From: Xylanibacter ruminicola Ga6B6
GTDB lineage: Bacteria > Bacteroidota > Bacteroidia > Bacteroidales > Bacteroidaceae
Assembly (NCBI RefSeq): GCF_000687715.1
Contig: NZ_JHXD01000001.1
Coordinates: 310,001 to 374,000, forward strand
Direction: 5' to 3'
Length of the DNA stretch: 64,000 nt
Shown here: positions 26,690 through 35,575 of the stretch, piece by piece
How the letters are laid out: every line of letters starts with the position of its first letter
How positions within the stretch are numbered: the first letter of the stretch is position 1
Program-made: the position numbers and the translations under genes
The notes under the pieces: model-generated
What the model saw: only the letters and a program-made list of their open reading frames with translations
The model's database searches: none
What the model was told of the DNA's origin: nothing

Positions 26690-28078
26690 TTATTTTGTTA
26701 GATAATCAAATGCGTTGAGCATAATCTTGCCCATGTTTTCGTGATAGATCGACTCGTATGGAGTAGGAGAGTTCCAGTCGTAGAGGCCTGAGCCCAGACA
26801 GATGATACCACCCTTGCCAAATTCGCCGTTAGCACTCTTCAACTCCCAGGCGTTCACGCTGTTGTCGCCAGTCAGTGCGCGTCCACCAGTCTTGGCCTCG
26901 AATGCATCCTTACCATCCTGATAGGTATCCCAGAATCCGTACTGTGATGTGGTGTTACAGATGGTGTAGCCATTGTCGAGTGTGTAGATGGCGTTTTCAG
27001 GTGCTCCTGGATAGGTGGTGAGTCCTTTCCATAGTGGGTGAGCAGCGTCGTAGGCCCATGTGTGCCAAGGATCGTCGCCCATCAGGTCGGAGCCTTCGCC
27101 GCCTCCGCCGCCCCAAACATTGTTTGGATAAGCGTCCTCAGGCATAGCACCCAGAGCAATGGCATAGTTCACGGCCGAACGTCCCAATACGAATCCTACG
27201 CCGCGCTGCCAGAGTTCCTTCATCTTAGAGAGGGCTGTCATGGCACCCTGCTCGGCCTCTGCAAATCCGTTGTAGTTGCCGTATGAAGAGCAATGACGGT
27301 GGAAGAATATCAGCTTACACTTCTCGAGCGAGATGTTACCGCTGGCCACGTCACTCCACGATGCGTAGGCAGCGCTTGCAATGTTACCAGTGAGCCACTT
27401 GGCAGCGGCCTTCTCCTCATCGTTCAGCAGTTCGATGTTCTCAGCATCACCAACGAACAGTGCGATAGGATCCTCAATCAGTGTTACGTAAACCGTATAA
27501 ACTGTGGTAGCAGTATTATCGTTGAGTGTAATCTGGAATGGCTCAGTGAAGTTGCCCTTAGTGCCGCTTGCTGGACTACATGTGGCATCCTCGCTGCATT
27601 CAACCTCGAATGTCGCATTGCTCAGGTCGATACCGCTGTTGGCCATCACGCTTACGGTGATAGTCTTGTCCTGCTGGTTGATGGCACCTTTCACGCCCTC
27701 AAGGATGAAGAGTGACATCAGCGCCTCGTCGTTTCTTACGCTTACCTGATAGTCCATCACCAAGTCGCCATTGCTGATGTGAAGATTGCGATCGGCATCA
27801 AAGTTGATGTGGTCGCCCACCTTCATATTGGTCTGTGCACCAGCTGATACAGTCAGACTGGTTATCTCCATATCACCCTTCTGGGCGAAATCTACGGGCA
27901 CTTTCACTTTCACTAGGCGCTTCTCTGTATTGATAGTACCTTCGTATTGTCCGTTCAGGACGAACTTCTCAACGAGGCATGAACCGCTCACGTCGATGCT
28001 GCCTGTATGGTCATCGTTACAAGCGGTGAGCCCGCATACGATGCATATTGCGCAGATAATGCTATATATCGTTTTCAT
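26690..28078 (-). CDS. DUF4960 lipoprotein, likely surface fructan-binding protein
   Basis: Lipoprotein of 462 aa (signal MKTIYSIICAICIVCGLTAC, Cys20, then NDD, a surface-export type signal). Two Ig-like domains of about 85 residues each (GTINTEKRLVKVKVP and GAINQQDKTITVSVM openings) precede a C-terminal domain of about 250 residues with a flavodoxin/glutamine-amidotransferase-like look (VGFVLGRSAVNYAIALG). It matches the DUF4960 family and the place of BT1761 between SusD and the surface GH32. The ATG at 28078 was chosen over a TTG 18 bp upstream. Binding role is inferred from position. Confidence 0.8.
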   Translation of the reverse strand: MKTIYSIICAICIVCGLTACNDDHTGSIDVSGSCLVEKFVLNGQYEGTINTEKRLVKVKVPVDFAQKGDMEITSLTVSAGAQTNMKVGDHINFDADRNLHISNGDLVMDYQVSVRNDEALMSLFILEGVKGAINQQDKTITVSVMANSGIDLSNATFEVECSEDATCSPASGTKGNFTEPFQITLNDNTATTVYTVYVTLIEDPIALFVGDAENIELLNDEEKAAAKWLTGNIASAAYASWSDVASGNISLEKCKLIFFHRHCSSYGNYNGFAEAEQGAMTALSKMKELWQRGVGFVLGRSAVNYAIALGAMPEDAYPNNVWGGGGGEGSDLMGDDPWHTWAYDAAHPLWKGLTTYPGAPENAIYTLDNGYTICNTTSQYGFWDTYQDGKDAFEAKTGGRALTGDNSVNAWELKSANGEFGKGGIICLGSGLYDWNSPTPYESIYHENMGKIMLNAFDYLTK

Positions 28079-28118
28079 ATAATTATCAATTTTCAATTAT
28101 CAATTATCAATTCGTTTC

Positions 28119-29864
28119 TTACCACTGTCCACAGTTCTGGGTGTAGTGTCCGTTAGATGCAGCCATCTGTTCGAATGGTACGGGTAGGTACTCATTCTTG
28201 TTGGCAGTAAACTGCGATCCGCTCAGGAAGTTCATCTTCTCACTCTCTGTAGAGTAGTACTTGTTAAGTACTGTAGCCGCATCGCCCCAGCGTACCAAGT
28301 CGAAGAAACGCTCACTCTCCATAGCCAACTCCAGTCGGCGTTCCATCTTAATGATCTTCATGGCCTCGTCCTTGCTGTAGCTGCCACTGTACTTACCTAC
28401 TGCATAGTGTACACCATACTTATTAGAATAGTTGGATACTACGCTGCTTGTAGCCATACCTGCTGCACGCTCACGAACCTGATTTACCAGGGCGATAGCC
28501 TCAGAAGTCTGTCCCAGTTGAGCCTGTGCCTCAGCACGCATCAGCAGTACGTCGGCATAGCGAAGAACGATACGGTTCATCGAACTTGCCCACTGCGAGT
28601 CACACAGATACAGATAGCTGTCAGTCAGTGCAGGATCAACATTCTGCTTCAGCGATACAAAGTATCCGAATGTACCACCACTGCGGCTCCAAGCGTTGCT
28701 CTCGGCAATCATAAAGCTTGGGTTAAACATATATGGAGTACCAGGTACGCCTACTGTTACGAACAGTCGTGGATCTACAGTCTGGGCTGAACCAACGGTA
28801 TATTCCTCGTCGGCAAAGGTGTCGAGCATGGGCAGACCGTCGCTGTTGGTGCGATAGGCACTTACCAGATTGTGAGAGGGCTTGTAGAAATCGCAACCAG
28901 AGTCGTGTACCTTTGGAATACATGGTACAATCAGACGGTATGAGAAGTTCAGGTTACCATATACGGTACCATCGTTTCTTGAGTACTGGATGGCCCAGAT
29001 ACTCTCCTTGCCGTTCTCATACTGCTCCTCAGGGCGAAAATTATTGTGCAGGTCGGGCTCCAGACCATAGCCGGCAGCAGTGTAGATGGATGGATTTGTG
29101 TATTCTACCACCTTCTGTAGGTCGGCATCGCTGATAGATGTCACCTGATTGCTGTTGGCATCGTCCTGATGATAAGCCTTATAGAGATAAACCTTAGCTA
29201 GGAATGCGGCACATGCAGCCTTTGTGGGGCGTCCCTTGTCGGCCTGGGTAACAGGTAGTACGGCGTAGGCATCCTCCAGATCGTTGATAATCTGCTGCCA
29301 GCCCTCGTCGTTGGTGTATTCTGTGTTCGAAAGGTTGTTGTAGTCATCTTCCGTCATGTTGGGCTTGTTCACAAATGGAATCTTCTTGAACAGTCGCTTC
29401 AGTTGGAAGTGTCCATAAGCGCGCAGGAACTTCATCTCGGCAGTACGCTGCTTGATGGTGGCGTTCTCCTGATCGGCGCTGGCCAGAATGTCGAGCGACA
29501 GACTTACGCGGCTCAGATAATTGTAGAAACGTGTCCAAATCGAGCTGAAAGGCCAGTCGGTAGTCATCACGCCAGTGCTCTTTTCCAAGCGGTGGAATGG
29601 TTCACCATCAGAGAAGTCTGAACCGCCAACGTATGCGTCGTCGCTTCGTGTGTCGTAGTTCCAGAGTGAGAACGATGCGTTCATATCCTCAATCGAAACC
29701 AGTCCGGCGTATGCTGAAATCAGCACGTTGTCGATATACTCAGGGTTCTTTACCTCGTCCTGAGTCAGCGTTGCCTGTGGCACCTGTTCCTCCAGGAAAT
29801 CAGAGCAGGCAGTAAGACCACAGATTACGCAGATTGCGCAGATTGTTCTATATATCGTTTTCAT
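28119..29864 (-). CDS. SusD/RagB-family nutrient-binding lipoprotein
   Basis: Surface lipoprotein (581 aa) that forms the lid of the SusC channel and binds the glycan. Signal MKTIYRTICAICVICGLTAC (Cys20), SusD N-terminal pattern SDFLEEQVPQATLTQDEV, the TPR-like helices including FLRAYGHFQLKRLFKKIPFV, and the C-terminal RYADVLLMRAEAQAQLGQTSEAIALVNQVRERA plus RRLELAMESERFFDLVRWGD blocks. It follows susC by 15 bp. Fructan specificity is inferred from the neighbouring GH32 enzymes. Confidence 0.96.
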   Translation of the reverse strand: MKTIYRTICAICVICGLTACSDFLEEQVPQATLTQDEVKNPEYIDNVLISAYAGLVSIEDMNASFSLWNYDTRSDDAYVGGSDFSDGEPFHRLEKSTGVMTTDWPFSSIWTRFYNYLSRVSLSLDILASADQENATIKQRTAEMKFLRAYGHFQLKRLFKKIPFVNKPNMTEDDYNNLSNTEYTNDEGWQQIINDLEDAYAVLPVTQADKGRPTKAACAAFLAKVYLYKAYHQDDANSNQVTSISDADLQKVVEYTNPSIYTAAGYGLEPDLHNNFRPEEQYENGKESIWAIQYSRNDGTVYGNLNFSYRLIVPCIPKVHDSGCDFYKPSHNLVSAYRTNSDGLPMLDTFADEEYTVGSAQTVDPRLFVTVGVPGTPYMFNPSFMIAESNAWSRSGGTFGYFVSLKQNVDPALTDSYLYLCDSQWASSMNRIVLRYADVLLMRAEAQAQLGQTSEAIALVNQVRERAAGMATSSVVSNYSNKYGVHYAVGKYSGSYSKDEAMKIIKMERRLELAMESERFFDLVRWGDAATVLNKYYSTESEKMNFLSGSQFTANKNEYLPVPFEQMAASNGHYTQNCGQW

Positions 29865-29879
29865 AATCGTTGCTATATT

Positions 29880-32800
29880 TTAGAATGAAACATTAAGTCC
29901 GAATGTAAGATTGAGGGGGATAGGATAGTTGAATCCTGGGTTCTCAGGATCGGCACCTGTAAACTTATTGCTCTTGATGGTGAGCAGGTTCTGAGCCGAT
30001 GCGTAGAGGCGTATGCGATCCATACATAACTTCTCTGTCAAATTCTTGGGCAGATTGTAACCCAACTGTATGGTGCGCAGCTTCACGTAACTACCATTCT
30101 CTATATAGTAAGATGAAACACGTCCCTCATTGTTTGTATCCGATGTGGTGAGTGCAGGGATGTTGCTGCTAGGATTAGCTGGGCTCCAGGCATCGAGTGC
30201 TCGCTTACCCTTGTTCAGATAAGGTACGTTGATGGCTGAATTTGCCCAGAAGTCGGTCTGCGACTTATATCCGCGGCAGTCTACATCAACACCCTGTACG
30301 CCTTGCCAGAACATTGTCAAATCCCAGTCCTTATACTGCAGATAGATGTTCAATCCCCAAGTGAAATCTGGAGTTGGATCGTAAATCCAGTCCTGATCGG
30401 CCTCTGTAATAACGCCGTCGCCATTCAGGTCCTTATAGCGTATGCGGCCCAGGCCAGCACCTTCCTGTGTAGCATGATTATCAATCTCCTCCTGACTCTT
30501 GAAGATCCCGTCGTAGATGTAGCCTACCTGCGAGAACATAGGATGACCTACAACACTCTTCACACCGTTACCACCATACTTACCGTTGGCAGCTACTGTT
30601 TCAGGCAGTTTTGTAATCTCATTCACATACTTACTGATGTTTCCGTTGATATCCCACGAGAAACCGTTCTCCAACTGATGACGATAACCAATACTCAGTT
30701 CCCAACCGTTGTTCTTTACCTCGCCGGCATTGATCCACTGACCAGAGCCTTCACCCATAGCAGCGATACCTTCCATGAAGAGCAGAATGTCTGTGGTCTT
30801 CTTATTGAACCAATCAAAACTACCGTAGATCTCGTTTCTCAGCATTGCGAAATCAACACCGATGTTATGTTGTGTGGTGGTTTCCCACTTGATATCGTCG
30901 TTGCCGCGCTGATTGCGTACGTAACCGTTAGCCAGATCGTATCCGCCGTTCTTACCGCTAATGTCGTATGATGAACCAGCCTGACCGCTACCCCAAAGTC
31001 CTGTTGATACTACGCTCTTGTAGAGGGTGTATCGTGAAGTGTTTGAGATTTCCTGGTTACCAGTCTGTCCCCAAGAGTAGCGCAGCTTCAGGTTGTCGAG
31101 CCAGCTCTTTGCCTTAGCCATAAACTTCTCTTCTGAGAGACGCCAACCTGCAGATACTGATGGGAATGTACCATATTGGTTGTTAGTACCAAATCGGCTC
31201 GAACCGTCTCGACGGATAGTAAAGCTGGCCAGATACTTGTCGTCATAGGTGTAGTTAACCTTTCCGAAGAATGATACGAGACTGAAACCTTCGCCCGATC
31301 CTTCTGCCAGCTGCTTGCCTGCACCAGCACTTGGCCACATATAGTCGGTGTTCAGAATAGCCAGTTCATAGCGCTTGGCACTGTTCCACTTATAGTCCTG
31401 ACGATTCACCTCAGTACCAATCATGGCGTCGCCGCGATGCTTGCCGATTTCAAGATTGTAGGTAGCAATGGCGTTCCACATCCAGCGCATCCAGTGTTCC
31501 TGCTTGCTTTCAACAGCGCTATCGGTACGCTTAACCTTACCATTTTCGATAGGGTAGGTAAAGAAGCGCTGCTCCTTCTGTGTATAGTCCATACCCAGTG
31601 TGGTGCGAACCATAAAGTTCTTGAATGGGGTGATGCTCAGGTGCACATCGCCGAATGAGCGCCACTGTGTATATTCATTGTCCTTTGCATTGTCGATCAT
31701 GCTCAGTGGATTCTCGCGCTCAGAGTAAGCACCCAGTGCCTGAGCATATTTACCGTTCTCTGCCCATATAGGGAAGTTAGGGTTAAACTCAAGTGCGTGC
31801 TCCAGCACTCCGCCAGGAGCGTCATTGCCCTTGGTACGGTTCATGGTGAAGTTCTCACCAATCACTACCTTGCCATCGAACAGCTTATAGTCTGCATTAG
31901 CACGAGCCGACAGACGGTTGAAGTTACTCTTCTTAATGGTACCCTGGTTGTCGTAGTAGCCAATGCTGAAGAATGAACTGCCCTTCTCCGAACCGTTGCT
32001 TACCGAGAGGTTGTACTGCTGTACCACGCCTGTGCGCGTAATCTCATCGAACCAGTCTGTATCACCTGCACGTACACTGGCGTTCTCGTCCAGATACATA
32101 TTCATAGTCATACGGTTCAGTACGGGATTGCCTTTAGCGTCGTAGCTCCAGTCGTAGTTGTAACCCAGATTATTGTTGCTTGGGTTCACACCATCGTTCA
32201 CGCAAGCCTGCCAGTATGCGCGTCCCCACTCGCTAGCGTTCATGGTCTCAATCTTATTAGTATAGAACGAGGTGGCCACACTGCCGTCGAAGTTCACCTT
32301 TACCTTGCCGTCCTTACCCTTCTTGGTGGTGATGATGATCACACCGTTGGCGGCGCGGCTACCATAGATACTGGCAGAGGCTGCATCCTTCAGCACCTGG
32401 ATGCTCTCGATATCGTTACCGTTCAACTCATGCATACCAGCCTTTGTGGGCACACCGTCGATAATGTAAAGTGGATCGTTGTCGTTCAGGGTTCCTACAC
32501 CACGGATACGGACCGTTGCAGCACCCGAAGGATTACCATCGGCTGTGATATTCATGCCTGGTACACGACCCTGCAGTGCCTTCATTGGGTTGTTCTCGTT
32601 CTGCTTGGCAATCTCGTCTACGCTTACGGTCGAGATGGCACCCGTCAGATCGGCCTTGCGCTGGGTGGTATAACCTGTTACCACAACCTCCTTCAGAAGT
32701 TCGCTGTCGTCTTTCATAGTTACCTTCATACCTTGTTTCGCAGGTACCTCTTGTGTCTGGTAGCCGATGTACGAGATAACCAGAGTGGCATTCTCGTTCA

Positions 32801-32990
32801 CTTTGATGGTGAAGGCTCCATCGAAATCGGTTACTGTACCGTTCGTGGTCCCCTTCTCCTTTACTGTAGCACCGATGACCGATTCTCCTGTAGCGTCGAC
32901 CACCGTACCACTGATCTCTGTCTGCGCGTACATCATTGTACTTACGAGCAAGAGAGCAAAACACAGAAAACGTTTCTTTAGTCTTTCCAT
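29880..32990 (-). CDS. SusC/RagA-family TonB-dependent transporter
   Basis: Outer-membrane importer (1036 aa) that moves oligosaccharides to the periplasm using TonB energy. Order: signal peptide (to about residue 22), a carboxypeptidase-D-like domain (EISGTVVDATGESVIGATV, about 24-100), TonB plug with the SusC signature YIIDGVPT and IESIQVLKDAASASIYGSRAANGVIIITTKKG, then a 22-strand barrel ending in LTFGLNVSF with terminal Phe. First gene of the susC-susD-DUF4960-GH32 operon, driven by the -7 box at 33040-33047. Confidence 0.97.
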   Translation of the reverse strand: MERLKKRFLCFALLLVSTMMYAQTEISGTVVDATGESVIGATVKEKGTTNGTVTDFDGAFTIKVNENATLVISYIGYQTQEVPAKQGMKVTMKDDSELLKEVVVTGYTTQRKADLTGAISTVSVDEIAKQNENNPMKALQGRVPGMNITADGNPSGAATVRIRGVGTLNDNDPLYIIDGVPTKAGMHELNGNDIESIQVLKDAASASIYGSRAANGVIIITTKKGKDGKVKVNFDGSVATSFYTNKIETMNASEWGRAYWQACVNDGVNPSNNNLGYNYDWSYDAKGNPVLNRMTMNMYLDENASVRAGDTDWFDEITRTGVVQQYNLSVSNGSEKGSSFFSIGYYDNQGTIKKSNFNRLSARANADYKLFDGKVVIGENFTMNRTKGNDAPGGVLEHALEFNPNFPIWAENGKYAQALGAYSERENPLSMIDNAKDNEYTQWRSFGDVHLSITPFKNFMVRTTLGMDYTQKEQRFFTYPIENGKVKRTDSAVESKQEHWMRWMWNAIATYNLEIGKHRGDAMIGTEVNRQDYKWNSAKRYELAILNTDYMWPSAGAGKQLAEGSGEGFSLVSFFGKVNYTYDDKYLASFTIRRDGSSRFGTNNQYGTFPSVSAGWRLSEEKFMAKAKSWLDNLKLRYSWGQTGNQEISNTSRYTLYKSVVSTGLWGSGQAGSSYDISGKNGGYDLANGYVRNQRGNDDIKWETTTQHNIGVDFAMLRNEIYGSFDWFNKKTTDILLFMEGIAAMGEGSGQWINAGEVKNNGWELSIGYRHQLENGFSWDINGNISKYVNEITKLPETVAANGKYGGNGVKSVVGHPMFSQVGYIYDGIFKSQEEIDNHATQEGAGLGRIRYKDLNGDGVITEADQDWIYDPTPDFTWGLNIYLQYKDWDLTMFWQGVQGVDVDCRGYKSQTDFWANSAINVPYLNKGKRALDAWSPANPSSNIPALTTSDTNNEGRVSSYYIENGSYVKLRTIQLGYNLPKNLTEKLCMDRIRLYASAQNLLTIKSNKFTGADPENPGFNYPIPLNLTFGLNVSF

Positions 32991-33039
32991 TGTTGCTTGT
33001 TTTAATTGTTAGTACTCAAATCTGATTTTAAATCCTGCA

Positions 33040-33047
33040 CAAAATTA
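33040..33047 (-). promoter_or_regulatory. -7 box for susC (promoter C)
   Basis: Minus-strand TAATTTTG, about 50 bp before the susC start. Confidence 0.65.
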
Positions 33048-33077
33048 CTAATATATTGTGCGTGCAGCGTTAAAATA

Positions 33078-33133
33078 TCGTTCATCACGTTCAAAAATTG
33101 TTTCAATGTATCATATTTGTTATCAAATGAACG
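33078..33133 (-). promoter_or_regulatory. Fructan-locus operator C
   Basis: TCGTTCA at 33078-33084, TGTTTCA at 33099-33105 (21 bp apart) and inverted ATGAACG at 33127-33133. Distances from the -7 box are 31, 52 and 80 bp, matching operators A and B, though the two direct-repeat variants are swapped. Confidence 0.62.
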
Positions 33134-33204
33134 TTTTTTGTTAGTATTTGTTGGCAAATATACAAAAATTACGCAAGAATGTCTTGTATATCAGAACTTT
33201 TTTT

Positions 33205-33212
33205 TATATTTG
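33205..33212 (+). promoter_or_regulatory. -7 box for the fructan-locus regulator
   Basis: Plus-strand TATATTTG with TTG 18 bp upstream (33184-33186). The RNA would start near 33219, which excludes the longer frame beginning at 33179. Confidence 0.7.
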
Positions 33213-33235
33213 CCGACAGAAAGCTTAAAACAATT

Positions 33236-34771
33236 ATGAGGAACTTATCAATTTACCTTCTTACGTTAGCTGCAGTCCTGCTGATGGGTTGCAAGCAAAA
33301 CGAGCCTAAATATATAATAGGTGTTTCACAATGTTCTGAGGATATATGGCGTGATTGGCAGAACGCCGAGATGAGAATGGAAGCCAACTTTCATGAGGGT
33401 GTAGAACTCCGTTTTACTGCTGCTCACGACGATTCTGAACTTCAGAGCAACCAGATAGACAGTCTGGTGGAAAGTGGCATCAATCTGCTGATTGTGGCTC
33501 CCAACCAGCTCTCGACGGTGTCACCTGCTATCGACCGTGCCTACGATAAGGGCATCCCCGTTATCGTGTTTGAACGTAAGACCGACTCACGTAAATACAC
33601 AGCCTTTGTAAGTGCCGATAACTACGAGATGGGACACCTGATGGGTGAATACATCGCTACCCAACTTGGTGGTAAGGGGCAGATAATGGAAGTGAAAGGA
33701 CTGAAAGGTTCATCGCCTGCCGAGGAGCGTTATAATGGCTTCCATGTGGCTTTGGCTGCCTATCCTGATATTAAGGTGGTGGTTGAGTTACAAGGCGACT
33801 GGACTGAGCCGACGGCTTATCAGGCCGTTAAGAACTGGAAGGGCGATATGAACAGTATCGATCTGGTTTTCGGACATAACGATCGCTCTGCTATTGGGGC
33901 CCGTAAGGCCTTCGAAGAACGAGGCGCCAAACTGCCCATGTTCTGTGGTATCGATGCCTTGCCAGGACCTGATGGTGGTATCCAACAGGTGCGCGATTCG
34001 CTCCTCGATGCCTCGTATATCTATCCTACACATGGCGACCAACTGCTACAACTGGCCCTCGACATCCTCGATGGCAAAGAATATCCAAGAGAAACCTTGC
34101 TTACCTCGGCTTTGGTAACCCGCGATAATGCTACGGTGCTGTTACTCGAAAGCAACGAAGTGGTGCGCCAGGCGCATAATCTGATTAAACTTCAGAAAAA
34201 AGCCGCCAGCTATCTTGAACAACTGTCAACACAGCGCACCATCTCGTTGCTGGCACTCATCTTGTTGGCATTGCTGGTACTTATATTAGTACTCTTTATT
34301 CTCTATCATCGTTCCAGAGTGTCGGCCCAGCGCGAGCGTATTGTCAATAACCTGTGGAACATGCAGACGCCAACCGAGCCGGTACGGCCTGCCGATCAAC
34401 AGCCTGCGGCTGCACAGCCCGTCGTTCAACCCGAAGATGAGGCTGCTGAATCGGCCAAGGAGCCGCTATTCATTGTGCGTTTCAAGGATGTGGTCGAGGC
34501 CCGTCTCTCCGATAGTGATCTGACTATTGATGATTTGGCTGCTGCCATGAACCTGAGTCGTGTACAGCTGTACCGTAAAGTTAAGGCCATCTCTGGTTCG
34601 TCGCCTGTCGAGCTGTTGCGTTCTGCCCGATTGAATCGCGGCTATCAGTTACTGGTAAAAGGCGATAAGACCATCGCCGAGGTAGCCTACGAGGTTGGTT
34701 TCACCGCCCCTAGCTACTTTACCAAGTGTTTTAAGGATGAATTTGGAATCAGTCCTTCCGATCTGTCCTAA
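33236..34771 (+). CDS. Membrane-bound one-component regulator: sugar-binding domain, helix, AraC-type HTH
   Basis: 511-aa protein. Residues 1-19 are a signal peptide ending in a lipobox-like LLMGC. Residues 24-310 are a ribose-binding-protein-like domain (YIIGVSQCSEDIWRDWQNAE, LLIVAPNQLSTVSPAI, GIPVIVFERK, VFGHNDRSAIGA). A helix spans about 336-358, a Pro/Ala/Gln/Glu-rich linker 359-408, and an AraC-family domain 410-511 with two helix-turn-helix units (IDDLAAAMNLSRVQLYRKVK; TIAEVAYEVGFTAPSYFTKC). The B. thetaiotaomicron fructan regulator BT1754 is a hybrid two-component protein with a similar sensor and output, but here no histidine kinase or receiver is present. Divergent from susC; the likely activator of the locus. 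Confidence 0.85.
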   Translation: MRNLSIYLLTLAAVLLMGCKQNEPKYIIGVSQCSEDIWRDWQNAEMRMEANFHEGVELRFTAAHDDSELQSNQIDSLVESGINLLIVAPNQLSTVSPAIDRAYDKGIPVIVFERKTDSRKYTAFVSADNYEMGHLMGEYIATQLGGKGQIMEVKGLKGSSPAEERYNGFHVALAAYPDIKVVVELQGDWTEPTAYQAVKNWKGDMNSIDLVFGHNDRSAIGARKAFEERGAKLPMFCGIDALPGPDGGIQQVRDSLLDASYIYPTHGDQLLQLALDILDGKEYPRETLLTSALVTRDNATVLLLESNEVVRQAHNLIKLQKKAASYLEQLSTQRTISLLALILLALLVLILVLFILYHRSRVSAQRERIVNNLWNMQTPTEPVRPADQQPAAAQPVVQPEDEAAESAKEPLFIVRFKDVVEARLSDSDLTIDDLAAAMNLSRVQLYRKVKAISGSSPVELLRSARLNRGYQLLVKGDKTIAEVAYEVGFTAPSYFTKCFKDEFGISPSDLS

Positions 34772-34819
34772 CTCAGCATGTTTTTCCCATTAAAACTTGT
34801 CACTGTCATTTTAAATTTG

Positions 34820-34827
34820 TACTTTTG
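34820..34827 (+). promoter_or_regulatory. -7 box for upp
   Basis: TACTTTTG with CTTG 20 bp upstream (34796-34799). It overlaps an in-frame TTG at 34825, so translation must start at 34846. Confidence 0.75.
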
Positions 34828-34845
34828 CCGCAAAAATGTAAGTAT

Positions 34846-35532
34846 ATGATTGAAGTAGTAGATTTTAGCAAAACCAATTCGGTACTCAACCAGTATATGG
34901 CTGAGTTGAGAGACAAGAACTATCAGAAGAACCGACTGCTGTTCCGTCATAACATCAAGCGTATAGGCGAGATGATGGCGTATGAACTGTCGAAGACTCT
35001 GGAGTACAAAACCAAGACTATCACCACACCTCTGGGAACAATTGATATTCCCCTGCCAAAGGACGATATGGTGGTAGCTACGGTGCTGCGTGCAGGACTG
35101 CCCTTCCATGAGGGATTCTTGAATGTGTTCGACAAGGCTGACAACGGTTTTGTGTCAGCTTTCCGTATGTATATCAATAGAGAGCATACCGAGGTGGGTG
35201 TACATACAGAGTATATCGCCACACAAAGCGTGAAGAACAAAACACTATTGGTGGTAGACCCCATGCTAGCTACCGGAGGAAGTTTGGCTGCTGCAATTGA
35301 ATCACTATTGGAGTCGGGAAAACCAAAGAAAATTCATTTGTGCTGTGTGATAGCTGCTCCCGAGGGAATCGAAGTGGTGAAAGAGGCATTGCCTGATGGT
35401 TCTACTATCTGGTGTGCGGCCATCGACCAGGGTATGAACGAACAGAAGTATATCGTACCAGGATTTGGCGACTGCGGCGATCTGTGCTACGGTGAAAAGC
35501 TACAGAGTTTCCGTAAGCACGCTGATAAATAA
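34846..35532 (+). CDS. upp: Uracil phosphoribosyltransferase
   Basis: Salvage enzyme (228 aa) making UMP from uracil and PRPP. The PRPP-binding signature is LVVDPMLATGGSL; VVATVLRAGLPFHEG and the C-terminal IVPGFGDCGDLCYG are also typical. The ATG at 34846 is preferred because the promoter box covers the earlier in-frame codon. Single-gene transcript ended by the hairpin at 35540-35565. Confidence 0.93.
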   Translation: MIEVVDFSKTNSVLNQYMAELRDKNYQKNRLLFRHNIKRIGEMMAYELSKTLEYKTKTITTPLGTIDIPLPKDDMVVATVLRAGLPFHEGFLNVFDKADNGFVSAFRMYINREHTEVGVHTEYIATQSVKNKTLLVVDPMLATGGSLAAAIESLLESGKPKKIHLCCVIAAPEGIEVVKEALPDGSTIWCAAIDQGMNEQKYIVPGFGDCGDLCYGEKLQSFRKHADK

Positions 35533-35539
35533 AAAAAGA

Positions 35540-35565
35540 AAATCCCGCTCAACCGAGCGGGATTT
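35540..35565. terminator. Bidirectional terminator between upp and the symporter gene
   Basis: Perfect 11-bp stem AAATCCCGCTC / GAGCGGGATTT with AACC loop, followed by CTTTTTC on the plus strand and TTCTTTTTTT on the minus strand. It serves both convergent genes. Confidence 0.92.
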
Positions 35566-35575
35566 CTTTTTCTAT

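Noticed and set aside
30303..30971. 222-codon plus-strand frame inside susC
   Set aside because: Antisense shadow of the SusC barrel region; no promoter box or recognisable domain.
33179..33235. Longer N terminus for the fructan regulator
   Set aside because: The -7 box TATATTTG at 33205-33212 lies inside it, so those codons would not be transcribed; the signal peptide starts at 33236.
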